The notes beneath the pieces were generated by a model, which saw nothing but the letters and a program-made list of their open reading frames with translations, was not told the origin of the DNA and ran no database searches. The translations under genes and the position numbers were made by a program. A DNA stretch of 29,697 nt from a virus. The stretch is taken from IMG/VR virus record IMGVR_UViG_3300039249_000004, positions 1 to 29,697 of that record, one strand, 5' to 3'. Below, piece by piece: positions 1-7,210 of this stretch (position 1 is the stretch's first letter; each line of letters starts with the position of its first letter).

Positions 1-22
1 GGACTCACCACACCCACGTTGA

Positions 23-187
23 GATCAGATCGAGTGCAAGCAACTGGGCCACACACTGGATGAGATCGTCGAAGCCATCGAGAGTTGCAAAATTCACGTC
101 TCGCAGATCGGGGATACCGAGGCAGTGATCGAGGAGCAGAACCGGATGGCCGTCTATCAGGAGGACGAATGGAAGGACGATTCCTGA
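23..187 (+). CDS. C-terminal part of an unknown acidic protein (start unclear)
   Basis: An open frame runs from just after an in-frame TGA (20-22) to a TGA at 185-187. It encodes about 54 residues of protein-like sequence, rich in Glu, Asp and Ile, ending in QEDEWKDDS. No ATG, GTG or TTG start lies in this frame; only CTG codons (44 and 56) are available. The gene could therefore use a rare start, or could begin further upstream in another frame because of a frameshift or sequence error. Its stop overlaps the ATG of the next gene (TGATG at 185-189), which is typical of coupled phage genes and is the best reason to think it is real. I do not recognise the family. Confidence 0.35.
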   Translation, partial: DQIECKQLGHTLDEIVEAIESCKIHVSQIGDTEAVIEEQNRMAVYQEDEWKDDS

Positions 188-618
188 TGCGCATCTCGGC
201 GATCACCAAGTCGGGCAGGAAGCTCTCGGCGGGGCAACTACTGGAAAAAGAGGTCACGCAACAGGTCAAGGACTTTCTCGCCTACCGCGGCTGGCGTCCC
301 ATCAGAATGATGCGAACCGCGATTCCTGGGTCCTTCTCCGTGGGCGAGCCGGGTATGCCGGACTTTCTATTCGTCCGGTACCTGGAGAAGCCCCTGGGGG
401 CCTGTATTGCGCTCTGGGTGGAGATGAAGCGGCCCGGCGGAAAGCTCCGCGAGGGCCAGCCGGAATGGCATGCGCGAGAGCGGGCGCGCGGTGCCACGGT
501 CTGGGTAGTGGATGATTTCGACTTTTTCGCCAACCTCTACGAGAAGCACTTCGGATGGCTCCATTCCGGAGATTCGGCAGTGGGTCAACTCGACCTCTTG
601 GCGGGCTTGAAGACATGA
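187..618 (+). CDS. VRR-NUC domain nuclease
   Basis: This encodes a 143-residue protein starting at the ATG that overlaps the upstream stop. A longer in-frame start at 85 is possible, but its extra 34 residues look like a shadow of the upstream frame. The sequence shows the PD-(D/E)xK arrangement of VRR-NUC nucleases: GMPDF supplies the acidic residue, then WVEMKRPGGKL gives E-x-K, followed by a Gln in EGQPEW and a strand ending VWVVDD. Phage VRR-NUC proteins are small stand-alone endonucleases, often acting on branched DNA during recombination or replication. The position at the head of the replication region fits that role. The precise substrate cannot be told from the sequence. The family call is good; the role is inference. 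Confidence 0.8.
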   Translation: MRISAITKSGRKLSAGQLLEKEVTQQVKDFLAYRGWRPIRMMRTAIPGSFSVGEPGMPDFLFVRYLEKPLGACIALWVEMKRPGGKLREGQPEWHARERARGATVWVVDDFDFFANLYEKHFGWLHSGDSAVGQLDLLAGLKT

Positions 619-691
619 AACATAGGGGAATTATATACATGGCTACATTCGCCTTTTCTTCAAAAATCTTCACGCGGCCCTCGTTTTTCGC

Positions 692-720
692 TTGCAAAAG
701 TCCGTGTAGTCATCTACTAT
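692..720 (+). promoter_or_regulatory. sigma70-like promoter
   Basis: In the 151-bp gene-free, AT-rich stretch 619-769 a TTGCAA box (692-697) and a TACTAT box (715-720) are separated by exactly 17 bp. Both are close to the TTGACA/TATAAT consensus. Transcription would start near 727 and run into the 770 gene and the operon behind it. This is the clearest consensus promoter I can see in the window. Nothing else in 619-769 looks like a gene. Confidence 0.6.
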
Positions 721-769
721 AGAAATATGGAAAGCATAGTGGTGGTGGTCAAAAAACGGAACGGAAAAG

Positions 770-1372
770 ATGAGGTTCCCCGGCAAAACGATGCCCGATG
801 GATCGATCCGGGTTTTGGCGAGCGGCAAATGGATGCCAGTCACCAACAGCGACGCCTGCAAAGCTATGGGGATTGAGCCCAAGACCGTAGCAGCAAAAGC
901 GTCCCCCGTTGAAGCCCTCGCCCACATGGGAGACAACGGTTACGGCCTCCACGTCTACGCCGCAACGGAATGGGACAGCATTCAAAACCAAAAGCGCGCA
1001 GATGCGGCCACTGCCCTTGAGTCGGCGGTCCCTGGCCTCGCTGAGGCAATCCGGCTTAGTGATGCCGCTTACAACGAGCGGGAGCGCTACTCTCGGGCAT
1101 TTGATCGCATGATGGCCGACGAGTACAACGACGGGGCGCGCCCCCCGAAGCCGGAAGACAAAACCATCGGCGAAAAACTTACCGCGCACCTCTCGACCCA
1201 TCCGCGCGCCGCCCTCTACCTCAAAGCACGGAACCAGCATGATAGCTCGCACTGGGCCGACAACACCGGCAAGGGCGCGGCTGGACAAAAGGCAATGGAC
1301 ATTCTGGCGGCCGGTGGCAGCCTGGACGATGCGAGCGTAGCCCTTGCGGTGCGCCGCGAATTTGTTGATTAG
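770..1372 (+). CDS. unknown protein, 200 residues
   Basis: No family is recognised. The protein is soluble-looking and charged, with alanine-rich helical stretches around residues 80-120 and a short C-terminal helical region (residues 165-200). It has no signal peptide, membrane segment or cysteine cluster. The first ATG (770) follows a weak GGAAAAG ribosome site; a second ATG at 791 is possible. The gene is the first behind the promoter at 692-720 and is followed after 9 bp by the 1382 gene, so the two are very likely co-transcribed with the transposase. A long open frame on the opposite strand across this gene and the transposase is a shadow. Confidence 0.7.
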   Translation: MRFPGKTMPDGSIRVLASGKWMPVTNSDACKAMGIEPKTVAAKASPVEALAHMGDNGYGLHVYAATEWDSIQNQKRADAATALESAVPGLAEAIRLSDAAYNERERYSRAFDRMMADEYNDGARPPKPEDKTIGEKLTAHLSTHPRAALYLKARNQHDSSHWADNTGKGAAGQKAMDILAAGGSLDDASVALAVRREFVD

Positions 1373-1381
1373 GAGACCGAA

Positions 1382-1633
1382 ATGCAAACGACAGTAACTA
1401 TCGGCAAAATCTGCAATCAGGGAGAGAAGCTGTTCGCCACCGTTCAAGGGCGCTTTGGCGGCGGCTACCAGGGCGCATTCGCGGGAGCGGACGCCCAGAG
1501 CGCGGGCATTTTCGCCACGCGGCAAATGATCCGTTACGGCACCTGCAATCCTGATGGCGCGGTGTTGGTCGCTCCGGCTGATGTCCTGGCCGTAGTGCCA
1601 GAGCACTTGCGTAAAATCGAGCCGAGGAGATAA
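1382..1633 (+). CDS. unknown small protein, 83 residues
   Basis: A short, basic, glycine- and alanine-rich protein of unknown function. It starts with alternating hydrophobic/polar residues that suggest beta strands (MQTTVTIGKICNQG...). The start is well supported: an AGGAGA ribosome site overlaps the stop of the preceding gene and sits a few bases before the ATG. It ends three bases before the GTG of the transposase, whose ribosome site lies inside this gene's last codons, so translation of the two is probably coupled. No match to a known domain is visible. Confidence 0.6.
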   Translation: MQTTVTIGKICNQGEKLFATVQGRFGGGYQGAFAGADAQSAGIFATRQMIRYGTCNPDGAVLVAPADVLAVVPEHLRKIEPRR

Positions 1634-1636
1634 CAA

Positions 1637-2581
1637 GTGTCCCGTTCCACAATCAGCACATTTCAGCTTTTCGCGCTGTACCCCGATGAGGAATCGGCGC
1701 GCATTTACCTGGAGGGCCGGATCTGGCCCTCCGGTCCAACCTGCCCCAACTGCGGCACTGGAGAGCGCGTAAGCACCCTTGGCACATGCGCCACGCGCAA
1801 GGCCGGATACTACCGCTGCCTGTCCTGCGCTTTCGACTTCACCGTCCGCACCGGGACGGTGATGGAACGCTCTAAGGTGCCCCTGCACAAGTGGCTCTAC
1901 AGCATGTATCTGCTGGTCACCGCCCGCAAGGGCATTTCCAGCCTGCAACTCGCCAAAGAAATCGGCATCACGCAAAAGTCCGCATGGTTCGTCCTGGGAC
2001 GCCTGCGTGAAGCGTGCGGCGGTCCCGATGGCCCGCTCGACAAGTTGCGCGGTACGGTCGAAGTCGATGAGTGTTTCGTCGGCGGAAAAGAGGCCAACAA
2101 ACACGAGCACAAAAAACTGAAGGCGGGGCGCGGATCGGTTGGCAAGGTCGCCGTCCTGGGGATGCGTGAACGTGGCGGTCGTACCCACGCGATGGTCATA
2201 CCGGATACGGGGCTCGCCACCATTCAAAACGAAATCCACGGCGCGGTGGAAGTCGGCACTCAGCTCTACACCGATGAGCACGGGGCCTACAGCGACCTTG
2301 ACGGGCTTTTCTATGACCATGCCACCGTCAACCACGGGGCGGGAGAATACGCGCGTGGCGCGGCTCACACGAATGGTATCGAGAGCGTCTGGGCCGTCCT
2401 GAAACGTGGTCTGCATGGTGTCTACCACCATGCCAGCCCGAAGCATCTTCACCGATACGTGGATGAGTTCACTTTTCGGCTCAATGAGGGGAACGTGGCC
2501 AACCACACCACGCGGCGCTTGGATAGTTTCGTTGATGCGACCGTAGGCAAGCGGCTCACCTATCGGAGGCTCATCGCATGA
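1637..2581 (+). CDS. IS1595-family (ISXO2-like) transposase
   Basis: This is a 314-residue, full-length DDE transposase of the ISXO2/IS1595 group. An N-terminal zinc ribbon is visible (C36/C39 and C61/C64), then a helix-turn-helix-like region (residues 85-125), then the catalytic core. Likely catalytic residues are D144 (in VEVDECFVGG), D213 (in YTDEHGAY) and E249 in the signature HTNGIESVW, followed by LKRGLHGVYHH. All expected motifs are present and unbroken. The GTG start has a GAGGAGA ribosome site inside the previous gene, and the stop overlaps the next ATG (ATGA). I found no terminal inverted repeats or target duplication. It may be a resident phage gene, a decayed insertion sequence with only its coding region left, or an element whose ends I cannot recognise. 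Confidence 0.92.
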   Translation: MSRSTISTFQLFALYPDEESARIYLEGRIWPSGPTCPNCGTGERVSTLGTCATRKAGYYRCLSCAFDFTVRTGTVMERSKVPLHKWLYSMYLLVTARKGISSLQLAKEIGITQKSAWFVLGRLREACGGPDGPLDKLRGTVEVDECFVGGKEANKHEHKKLKAGRGSVGKVAVLGMRERGGRTHAMVIPDTGLATIQNEIHGAVEVGTQLYTDEHGAYSDLDGLFYDHATVNHGAGEYARGAAHTNGIESVWAVLKRGLHGVYHHASPKHLHRYVDEFTFRLNEGNVANHTTRRLDSFVDATVGKRLTYRRLIA

Positions 2582-2766
2582 AGCCTCCCATCGAGCTTGA
2601 CCAAATCGCGGACATGGTGCTGAATTACCGTCCGAAACCGAAGTCGAAAGCATCGCGGAAACGGGCGAAAAAGTCCGCGAAGCTGCGCCCTGGCTTGATC
2701 AGCCTTCGGCTTCGTCAAGGGATGCCGCCAGAGAAGGCACTGTCCCTTAAGGATCTGCGTCGATGA
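2578..2766 (+). CDS. unknown small basic protein, 62 residues
   Basis: A very basic protein: the middle is a run of Lys/Arg/Ser (residues 18-37), suggesting nucleic-acid binding. The flanks are more hydrophobic helices. The start overlaps the transposase stop by 4 bp and its own stop overlaps the next start by 4 bp, so it is translated as part of the operon. No family is recognised. Its basic linker and position next to a replication protein make a DNA-associated role plausible, but that is inference. Confidence 0.6.
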   Translation: MKPPIELDQIADMVLNYRPKPKSKASRKRAKKSAKLRPGLISLRLRQGMPPEKALSLKDLRR

Positions 2767-3566
2767 GACGACCGCGGGCGGTTGACATAAATTACTACGA
2801 GTGGAGCGTGATTCGGTGGCTGGCCTCCGACACCAGGGCCATGCTGGACCCGGCCGGCCGCGGCATCTACCGGGAGATCATCGACCTCTGCTACACCCAG
2901 GGGTCCATACCCAAAGACCTTGAGTTGCTCGCCCGGAAAGTGGATTGTACCGAGGAGCAAATGAGGAGGGTCTGGCCCATCATCGAAAAGCACTTTCGCG
3001 CGGACAAAAAAGACAAGTCTGTACTCGTAAATCACGCAATAAATACACGTCGGAACGCAATAATTCACTACCATGTACAACAAAAACGCAATGGAGTACA
3101 GGGCGGCAGAAAAAAAGAACCACCTAACGGTAACGGTTTCAGTGGTATAGGAACCGGTGGGTTAACCGACTTTGAAAATCGGTTTAAGCCAACGAAGCGA
3201 ACTAATATTACTAAGCGAACTAAGCGAACGAACGAAGCGGCGGGGGTGTCTCCGAAAGTAGATGGTGCACCACCGGAAACGCCGCCGCCGCTCGATTCGC
3301 CGCCGGCCGCCGCGATAGAACCACAAGAAATACCAGAGATCGACAAACTCCGTTTCATCTCGCGCGAACTGACCTACTACGTGAACGAACTGTGCCACCT
3401 CGGATGGCAACCTGCTGATGAAAAGATTTGTGCCGAAATTCTGAAAGCGATAGAGGGCGATCTGGATTTCTTTACAGCCAAACTCGGACAACTCTGGAAA
3501 TCACGGAGGGCGAGCCCCAAGAAATCGTACGGCTGGTTCACATCGGTGCTGAGGAAGGAAAACTGA
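2763..3566 (+). CDS. DUF1376-like phage replication protein
   Basis: This is a 267-residue protein. Residues 8-95 fit the DUF1376 pattern: an aromatic start (INYYEWSVIRWLASDT), then GRGIYREIIDLCYTQGSIP, a short winged-helix-like segment and a C-terminal strand region. DUF1376 proteins are found in phage replication modules and are thought to act as initiators or helicase loaders. A low-complexity Lys/Arg/Thr/Asn and Pro/Ala-rich linker (about 105-195) separates it from a C-terminal helical domain ending KKSYGWFTSVLRKEN, similar in style to helicase-loading tails. Short AAGCGAAC repeats lie in the linker. It overlaps both neighbours (ATGA upstream, TGATG downstream). A second, unrelated initiator is encoded at 7207. 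Confidence 0.7.
   Translation: MRRPRAVDINYYEWSVIRWLASDTRAMLDPAGRGIYREIIDLCYTQGSIPKDLELLARKVDCTEEQMRRVWPIIEKHFRADKKDKSVLVNHAINTRRNAIIHYHVQQKRNGVQGGRKKEPPNGNGFSGIGTGGLTDFENRFKPTKRTNITKRTKRTNEAAGVSPKVDGAPPETPPPLDSPPAAAIEPQEIPEIDKLRFISRELTYYVNELCHLGWQPADEKICAEILKAIEGDLDFFTAKLGQLWKSRRASPKKSYGWFTSVLRKEN
3195..3240 (+). repeat. short AAGCGAAC direct repeats inside the DUF1376-like gene
   Basis: AAGCGAAC occurs at 3195-3202, 3213-3220 and 3222-3229, with a partial copy at 3235-3240. Starts are 18 and 9 bp apart. They encode the KRTN-type repeats of the linker. AT-rich sequence lies upstream (about 3003-3120). This could be a minor iteron array or simply codon-level repetition. Confidence 0.45.
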
Positions 3567-3886
3567 TGCCAGTCCGGATGCTCCCGATCCCGCCAATTGA
3601 TTGCCGCCGGATGGTGGAGTTGAATGCGAGCCTCGCGGCCAACAATGGCAACGTGACCAAGTACGAAGCCCTGGACCGACATGCCGCGGCGATGCGTGAT
3701 AAGCAGACTCAATCGACAGCAAGCGTCCAGGCAGCGGGACCTCGCACGATGCGCCAAGAGCCGGGTCCCACGGCGCGATTACTCGAACTGGCCTATGCGC
3801 GCCCGTGTCTGATTTGCGGAAAAGATGGCGCCTGTCGGCATCGAGAGCCAGCAGTGGAGCTGGCGTTGATGAGGCAACGCGGATGA
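3566..3886 (+). CDS. unknown protein with a small cysteine motif, 106 residues
   Basis: The start is the ATG at 3566, overlapping the previous stop as TGATG. The open frame extends further upstream, but that part is a shadow of the DUF1376-like gene. The N-terminal half is helical and polar. The C-terminal part has CLICGKDGACRHRE, a C-x2-C...C-x-H group that could bind one zinc ion. The function is unknown. The gene sits between replication and modification genes and overlaps the next start by 4 bp, so it belongs to the same translational chain. Confidence 0.6.
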   Translation: MPVRMLPIPPIDCRRMVELNASLAANNGNVTKYEALDRHAAAMRDKQTQSTASVQAAGPRTMRQEPGPTARLLELAYARPCLICGKDGACRHREPAVELALMRQRG

Positions 3887-4110
3887 TCATCGGCACCGAT
3901 AACTCCGGCCGCGACGTTCGAATCCAACTGGATCGGCTGGTAGAGAGCCGCATGCTCGAATCCGCGCGCGCTGCGCTTATTCCGGCGCGCCCGCACCAGC
4001 CGGTAGCGGTCGCAGGCCGGATTCCCTGCGATGTCTCGGACCCGGGCGCAGTGCATGATCTGGAAAACGGCGGCTACTACAAGTACGACACCGAGGTGAA
4101 GCGTGGATAA
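3883..4110 (+). CDS. unknown small protein, 75 residues
   Basis: The ATG at 3883 overlaps the previous stop (ATGA). A longer in-frame start at 3805 lies within the upstream gene and is less likely. The protein begins MIIGTDNSGRDVRIQLDRLVESRMLES, reading as a strand followed by a helix, and ends in a polar tail. It has no membrane segment or recognised domain. Its end overlaps the GTG of the Gp37/Gp68 gene by 8 bp. Confidence 0.5.
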   Translation: MIIGTDNSGRDVRIQLDRLVESRMLESARAALIPARPHQPVAVAGRIPCDVSDPGAVHDLENGGYYKYDTEVKRG

Positions 4111-5125
4111 GAAGATCTACGGACTCGCCGACAAGGCCTGGCAGGTGGTGGTGGGGTGCGATCCGCGCATGCCGTGCGCCCCACGGTGCTGGGCACGCAA
4201 GACGGTGGCGCGCATCGTAAGGTGTCAGGAGAAGGAGCACTCAGACCGCGCTGCTTTCTTTCAGATCGCGCTGACCCCGGACGGGAAGCAGTGGTCTGGG
4301 CAGACGTTTCTCGACGAGACACACCTCGCCGATCCGTTGAAGTGGCGCAAGCCGGCGCTGATCGCCACCGGGTTCCACGGTGATCTGTTCCGCCTGTCGG
4401 GCGGGAATATTATGCGCGTCATGAACGTCGCGGCCCGTGCGGACTGGCACACATTTCTATTCCTCACGAAATGCTCCAACCTTGCCCTGGAATGGGCGAC
4501 TCGATGGTCAGATACGGCCGAGTCCGATTATGAACCGAAGTTAGCGCGCGGGCCAGAAGCGGTACGAAAGGTGCATACCTGTGGACGCGCCATGCTATTC
4601 GCCGACATGCTGGATGCGATGGGGAAGCCGCCGGCTGGATGCGCATACCCCCTCTACGACTGGATGGAGGGCATGTGCCGGTGGCCCGATAGGTTTCACC
4701 ACATCTCGATCGGCTGCTCGATCATGGACCAGGTCGCCGCCGACGCGCAGCGGCCGGCCATGGCGGCGCTCGCGGCTCTCGGCTGGAGCACCCACGTCTG
4801 GTACGAGCCGGCCATCGGCCGCGTGAACTGGCAAGGATGGGAGTTTATCAAGCTGCTCATCGTCGGCGGCGAGACGGGCGCAAATCCACGACCGTTCGTG
4901 GACAACTGGGCGTACGTGTCTCTCGATTGGTGCCAGCAGCATGGGATCAAGTTCTGGATGAAGCAGCTCGGCGCCAACCCCGTGGATTCTCTCGGCAAGA
5001 TGCGCGGAACGATGTTCCTCAAGACCGACCGAAGCGGCTCGAGGCTGGAGAGCCTGCCGGGCTTGCTGCGCGTCCGCGAGTTACCGGAGACGTTCCGGCG
5101 CGCGACAGCGGAGGTCCCTCGGTGA
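4103..5125 (+). CDS. phage Gp37/Gp68 (DUF5131) family protein
   Basis: The 340-residue product fits the DUF5131 (phage Gp37/Gp68) family. Near the N-terminus a cysteine motif (GCDPRMPCAPRCWARK, C-x5-C-x3-C) matches the family's Cys-rich element, though the usual last spacing is shorter. The middle has the DLFR...W.TFLFLTK pattern, and the C-terminal part carries the family signature LLIVGGETG...RPF...W, then FWMKQLG. The biochemical activity of the family is not settled. Its cysteines have led to comparison with metal- or radical-SAM-type proteins, which I cannot confirm. The start is GTG, in an 8-bp overlap with the upstream gene. The stop overlaps the next GTG (GTGA). Confidence 0.85.
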   Translation: MDKKIYGLADKAWQVVVGCDPRMPCAPRCWARKTVARIVRCQEKEHSDRAAFFQIALTPDGKQWSGQTFLDETHLADPLKWRKPALIATGFHGDLFRLSGGNIMRVMNVAARADWHTFLFLTKCSNLALEWATRWSDTAESDYEPKLARGPEAVRKVHTCGRAMLFADMLDAMGKPPAGCAYPLYDWMEGMCRWPDRFHHISIGCSIMDQVAADAQRPAMAALAALGWSTHVWYEPAIGRVNWQGWEFIKLLIVGGETGANPRPFVDNWAYVSLDWCQQHGIKFWMKQLGANPVDSLGKMRGTMFLKTDRSGSRLESLPGLLRVRELPETFRRATAEVPR

Positions 5126-5262
5126 CCGCCGCTATCGATAGGTTCGGTCCCGTCGTCGCGGTTATGAACCGCAAGGCCGTCGAGTACTGGGGCGGAAAGC
5201 CGGCACAGACGGATCTGGCATTTGTTGGCTATTCGGAAGACAGTGTGGAAAGTGACAGATGA
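5122..5262 (+). CDS. unknown 46-residue protein
   Basis: A small reading frame fills the gap between the DUF5131 gene and the methyltransferase. It starts with GTG in a GTGA overlap and ends in an ATGA overlap with the next gene. The product begins VTAAIDRFGPVVAVMNRKAVEYWGG (first residue Met in the cell) and has an acidic tail. The frame stays open further upstream, but only as a shadow of DUF5131. The double overlap and protein-like composition support it as a real coupled small gene. The function is unknown. Confidence 0.5.
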   Translation: MTAAIDRFGPVVAVMNRKAVEYWGGKPAQTDLAFVGYSEDSVESDR

Positions 5263-6491
5263 TCGATAACACGTCACCATCTCTGAAATCGGAACATAGC
5301 GTAGAAAATCACGCTGGAGTCCGAATCGTGCCGTCATACGATCACGCCGGAATCACGATCTACAATGGCGATGCTCTGGAGATCCTGCGCCAACTCCCCG
5401 ATGCTACTGTGAATTGCTGCATCACGTCGCCGCCGTACTGGGGTCTGCGGGATTACGGCACGGCGACGTGGGATGGTGGTGACACAGAGTGCGATCATCT
5501 TCAGCCGCGTAGAGGCGGCGATGGTCCAGCGTCGCCGATAAACGGCGGCGGATCAGCTCGGAATACTTCGGTTGGGTTGCAGCAGTTCCATGGCACTTGT
5601 CGTAAGTGTGGCGCCACCCGCATCGACTCTCAGATCGGCATTGAACCCACCCCCGAAGCCTACGTCGCGCGCATGGTCGAAGTGTTCCGCGAGGTGCGGC
5701 GGGTGCTGCGGGATGACGGGACGCTGTGGTTGAACTTGGGAGACTCCTATAGCGACAGAAAGATCGGGCGTGCGGATGCTGAGCGCAACGGGGTGGACGG
5801 GTTCACAGGCGGGCAGAAGTTCAAAGGAGAGAAATTTAGCCAGCGTGCGGTGCCCGACGGACTGAAGCCGAAAGACCTGGTTGGCATCCCATGGCGAGTT
5901 GCATTTGCCCTACAAGCGGACGGTTGGTACCTCCGTTCCGACATCATCTGGGCGAAGCCAAACCCGATGCCGGAAAGCGTCACAGACCGGCCAACGAAGG
6001 CACACGAGTACCTGTTCCTGCTGGCGAAGTCCGAGCGATATTGGTACGACGCCGCAGCTATCCGTGAGCCATTCGCAGATGATCGCATGGGGAACCCCAA
6101 TGGTGGCGGCCAGTACGCGAGGGAACTGTATCCTGTTCGTGGACAGGATGGACTGCGCACGGGAAAATGGACGCGCGGCGAAGAATTAGGAGGGCGCAAC
6201 AAGCGTGATGTGTGGACCGTCAATAGCGACCCGTTTCCAGAAGCCCACTTCGCCACGTTTCCGCCTGCGTTGATCCTGCCGTGTGTTCTGGCCGGCTGCC
6301 CGGCCGGAGGAACGGTGCTGGACCCATTCAGCGGAGCCGGGACAACAGCACTGGTCGCCAAAGAGCAAGGACGCCGAGCTATTGGCATCGAACTGAATAC
6401 GGATTACGTCGCCATGATCGCCAAACGACTGTCGCAAGATGTATTGTTTCCAGCGCCACCAGAGGATGAAAGGATAATTTATGAGCGATGA
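5259..6491 (+). CDS. DNA methyltransferase (N4-cytosine/N6-adenine, beta class)
   Basis: This 410-residue enzyme transfers a methyl group from S-adenosylmethionine to an exocyclic amino group in DNA. Motif order is that of the beta class: catalytic motif IV TSPPYW at residues 56-61 near the N-terminus, and the AdoMet-binding motif I DPFSGAGTT at 355-363 near the C-terminus, followed by the acidic IGIEL strand. TSPPYW is more typical of N4-cytosine enzymes, but N6-adenine cannot be excluded. An insert after motif IV (about residues 75-115) contains C-x2-C groups that could bind zinc. No restriction enzyme gene is adjacent, so it looks like a solitary phage methylase, probably for escape from host restriction. 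It overlaps both neighbours. Confidence 0.92.
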   Translation: MIDNTSPSLKSEHSVENHAGVRIVPSYDHAGITIYNGDALEILRQLPDATVNCCITSPPYWGLRDYGTATWDGGDTECDHLQPRRGGDGPASPINGGGSARNTSVGLQQFHGTCRKCGATRIDSQIGIEPTPEAYVARMVEVFREVRRVLRDDGTLWLNLGDSYSDRKIGRADAERNGVDGFTGGQKFKGEKFSQRAVPDGLKPKDLVGIPWRVAFALQADGWYLRSDIIWAKPNPMPESVTDRPTKAHEYLFLLAKSERYWYDAAAIREPFADDRMGNPNGGGQYARELYPVRGQDGLRTGKWTRGEELGGRNKRDVWTVNSDPFPEAHFATFPPALILPCVLAGCPAGGTVLDPFSGAGTTALVAKEQGRRAIGIELNTDYVAMIAKRLSQDVLFPAPPEDERIIYER

Positions 6492-6930
6492 ACAACCAAT
6501 CGTCTGCCCGTGCTGCAACAACGTGAAACGTGATGACGGTGGTTTCGGGTGCGATTGCTTCGGTAGTGGCTGTTCAATTTGCCACAAGTGCCAGGGACAC
6601 TGCTCCGGTCCACAGGAACACACTCCAGAGCGGCTGTCCAAAAAGGCCATTTCTCGGAGGGTGTATATGGGAGGACAAAATATGCCGGCCTTGGAACTGG
6701 CGGTCAGCTACACGCCCCCAGGAACCGATCTCGCGATAACTCTCGCCACGGTACGAGACCTCTCCCTGCTGGTGGCCGTGCTCAAAATTGCCATCCAGCA
6801 GGCGCGCGCACGGGCCCAGACCGAACCGAATCCCATCTCAAAGGCCGGCTTCGAGGTGCAGGCGAGGTATCTCCAGCAGTGCCTCGAGCGGTTGTCCGGT
6901 GAGCAGTCGATCCCGGCGCCCGTGATGTAA
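6481..6930 (+). CDS. unknown protein with N-terminal cysteine cluster, 149 residues
   Basis: The ATG overlaps the methyltransferase end by 11 bp and is preceded by AAAGGA. The first 45 residues hold nine or more cysteines (CPCC, CDCF, CSICHKCQGHC), likely binding two zinc ions. Residues 65-149 form a separate helical region without cysteines. An internal in-frame ATG at 6667 has its own GGAGG site 6-10 bases upstream, so a shorter product (residues 63-149) lacking the zinc part could also be made. The function is unknown. The context suggests a DNA- or RNA-binding accessory protein. Confidence 0.65.
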   Translation: MSDEQPIVCPCCNNVKRDDGGFGCDCFGSGCSICHKCQGHCSGPQEHTPERLSKKAISRRVYMGGQNMPALELAVSYTPPGTDLAITLATVRDLSLLVAVLKIAIQQARARAQTEPNPISKAGFEVQARYLQQCLERLSGEQSIPAPVM

Positions 6931-6949
6931 CCTCTCCCACGCCATCAAA

Positions 6950-7210
6950 ATGCTCGCAAATGCGCCGCGCGACGCCACGGGTGCCGGAGGTGTCTCTCCG
7001 CGGCTGGTCGACGAGTACTCCGCATCGGCGTACCTGGCCGTCTCGGTGCAGACGGTACGCCGGATGCGCGCGCGTCGGGCGCGGGGCGAGATGGGGCCGA
7101 CTGCGGGGCCGGCCTACGTGCGCGTGGCGTCGGCGGTGCGTTACGACCAGCGCGATTTGGACAGCTACGTCGACGCGCTGCCGCGGGCGGGCGGAGGGCG
7201 GGCGGCATGA
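6950..7210 (+). CDS. AlpA/excisionase-like helix-turn-helix protein
   Basis: An 86-residue basic protein with the MerR-like winged helix of the HTH_17/AlpA group: LVDEYSASAYLAVSVQTVRRMRARR is the helix-turn-helix, then a wing, and VRYDQRDLDSYVDAL is the characteristic closing segment. Such phage proteins act as excisionases or as small regulators. No integrase is present in this window, so regulator or recombination directionality factor cannot be separated. It starts 20 bp after the previous gene and overlaps the initiator start by 4 bp (ATGA). The middle is unusually rich in Arg. Confidence 0.75.
   Translation: MLANAPRDATGAGGVSPRLVDEYSASAYLAVSVQTVRRMRARRARGEMGPTAGPAYVRVASAVRYDQRDLDSYVDALPRAGGGRAA

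Noticed and set aside
727-873. 48-codon frame starting at ATG 727
   Set aside because: It starts at about the predicted transcription start, has no ribosome site, and overlaps the better supported 770 gene in another frame.
749-2653. 634-codon open frame on the minus strand
   Set aside because: It lies fully antisense to the promoter-driven 770 gene, the 1382 gene and an unmistakable transposase. Its sequence is Arg/Gly/Ala/Val-rich without domains. High GC at third positions removes stops from this frame.
3428-3886. 152-residue version of the 3566 gene
   Set aside because: The first 46 codons lie inside the DUF1376-like gene and are not protein-like; the ATG at 3566 in a TGATG overlap is the natural start.
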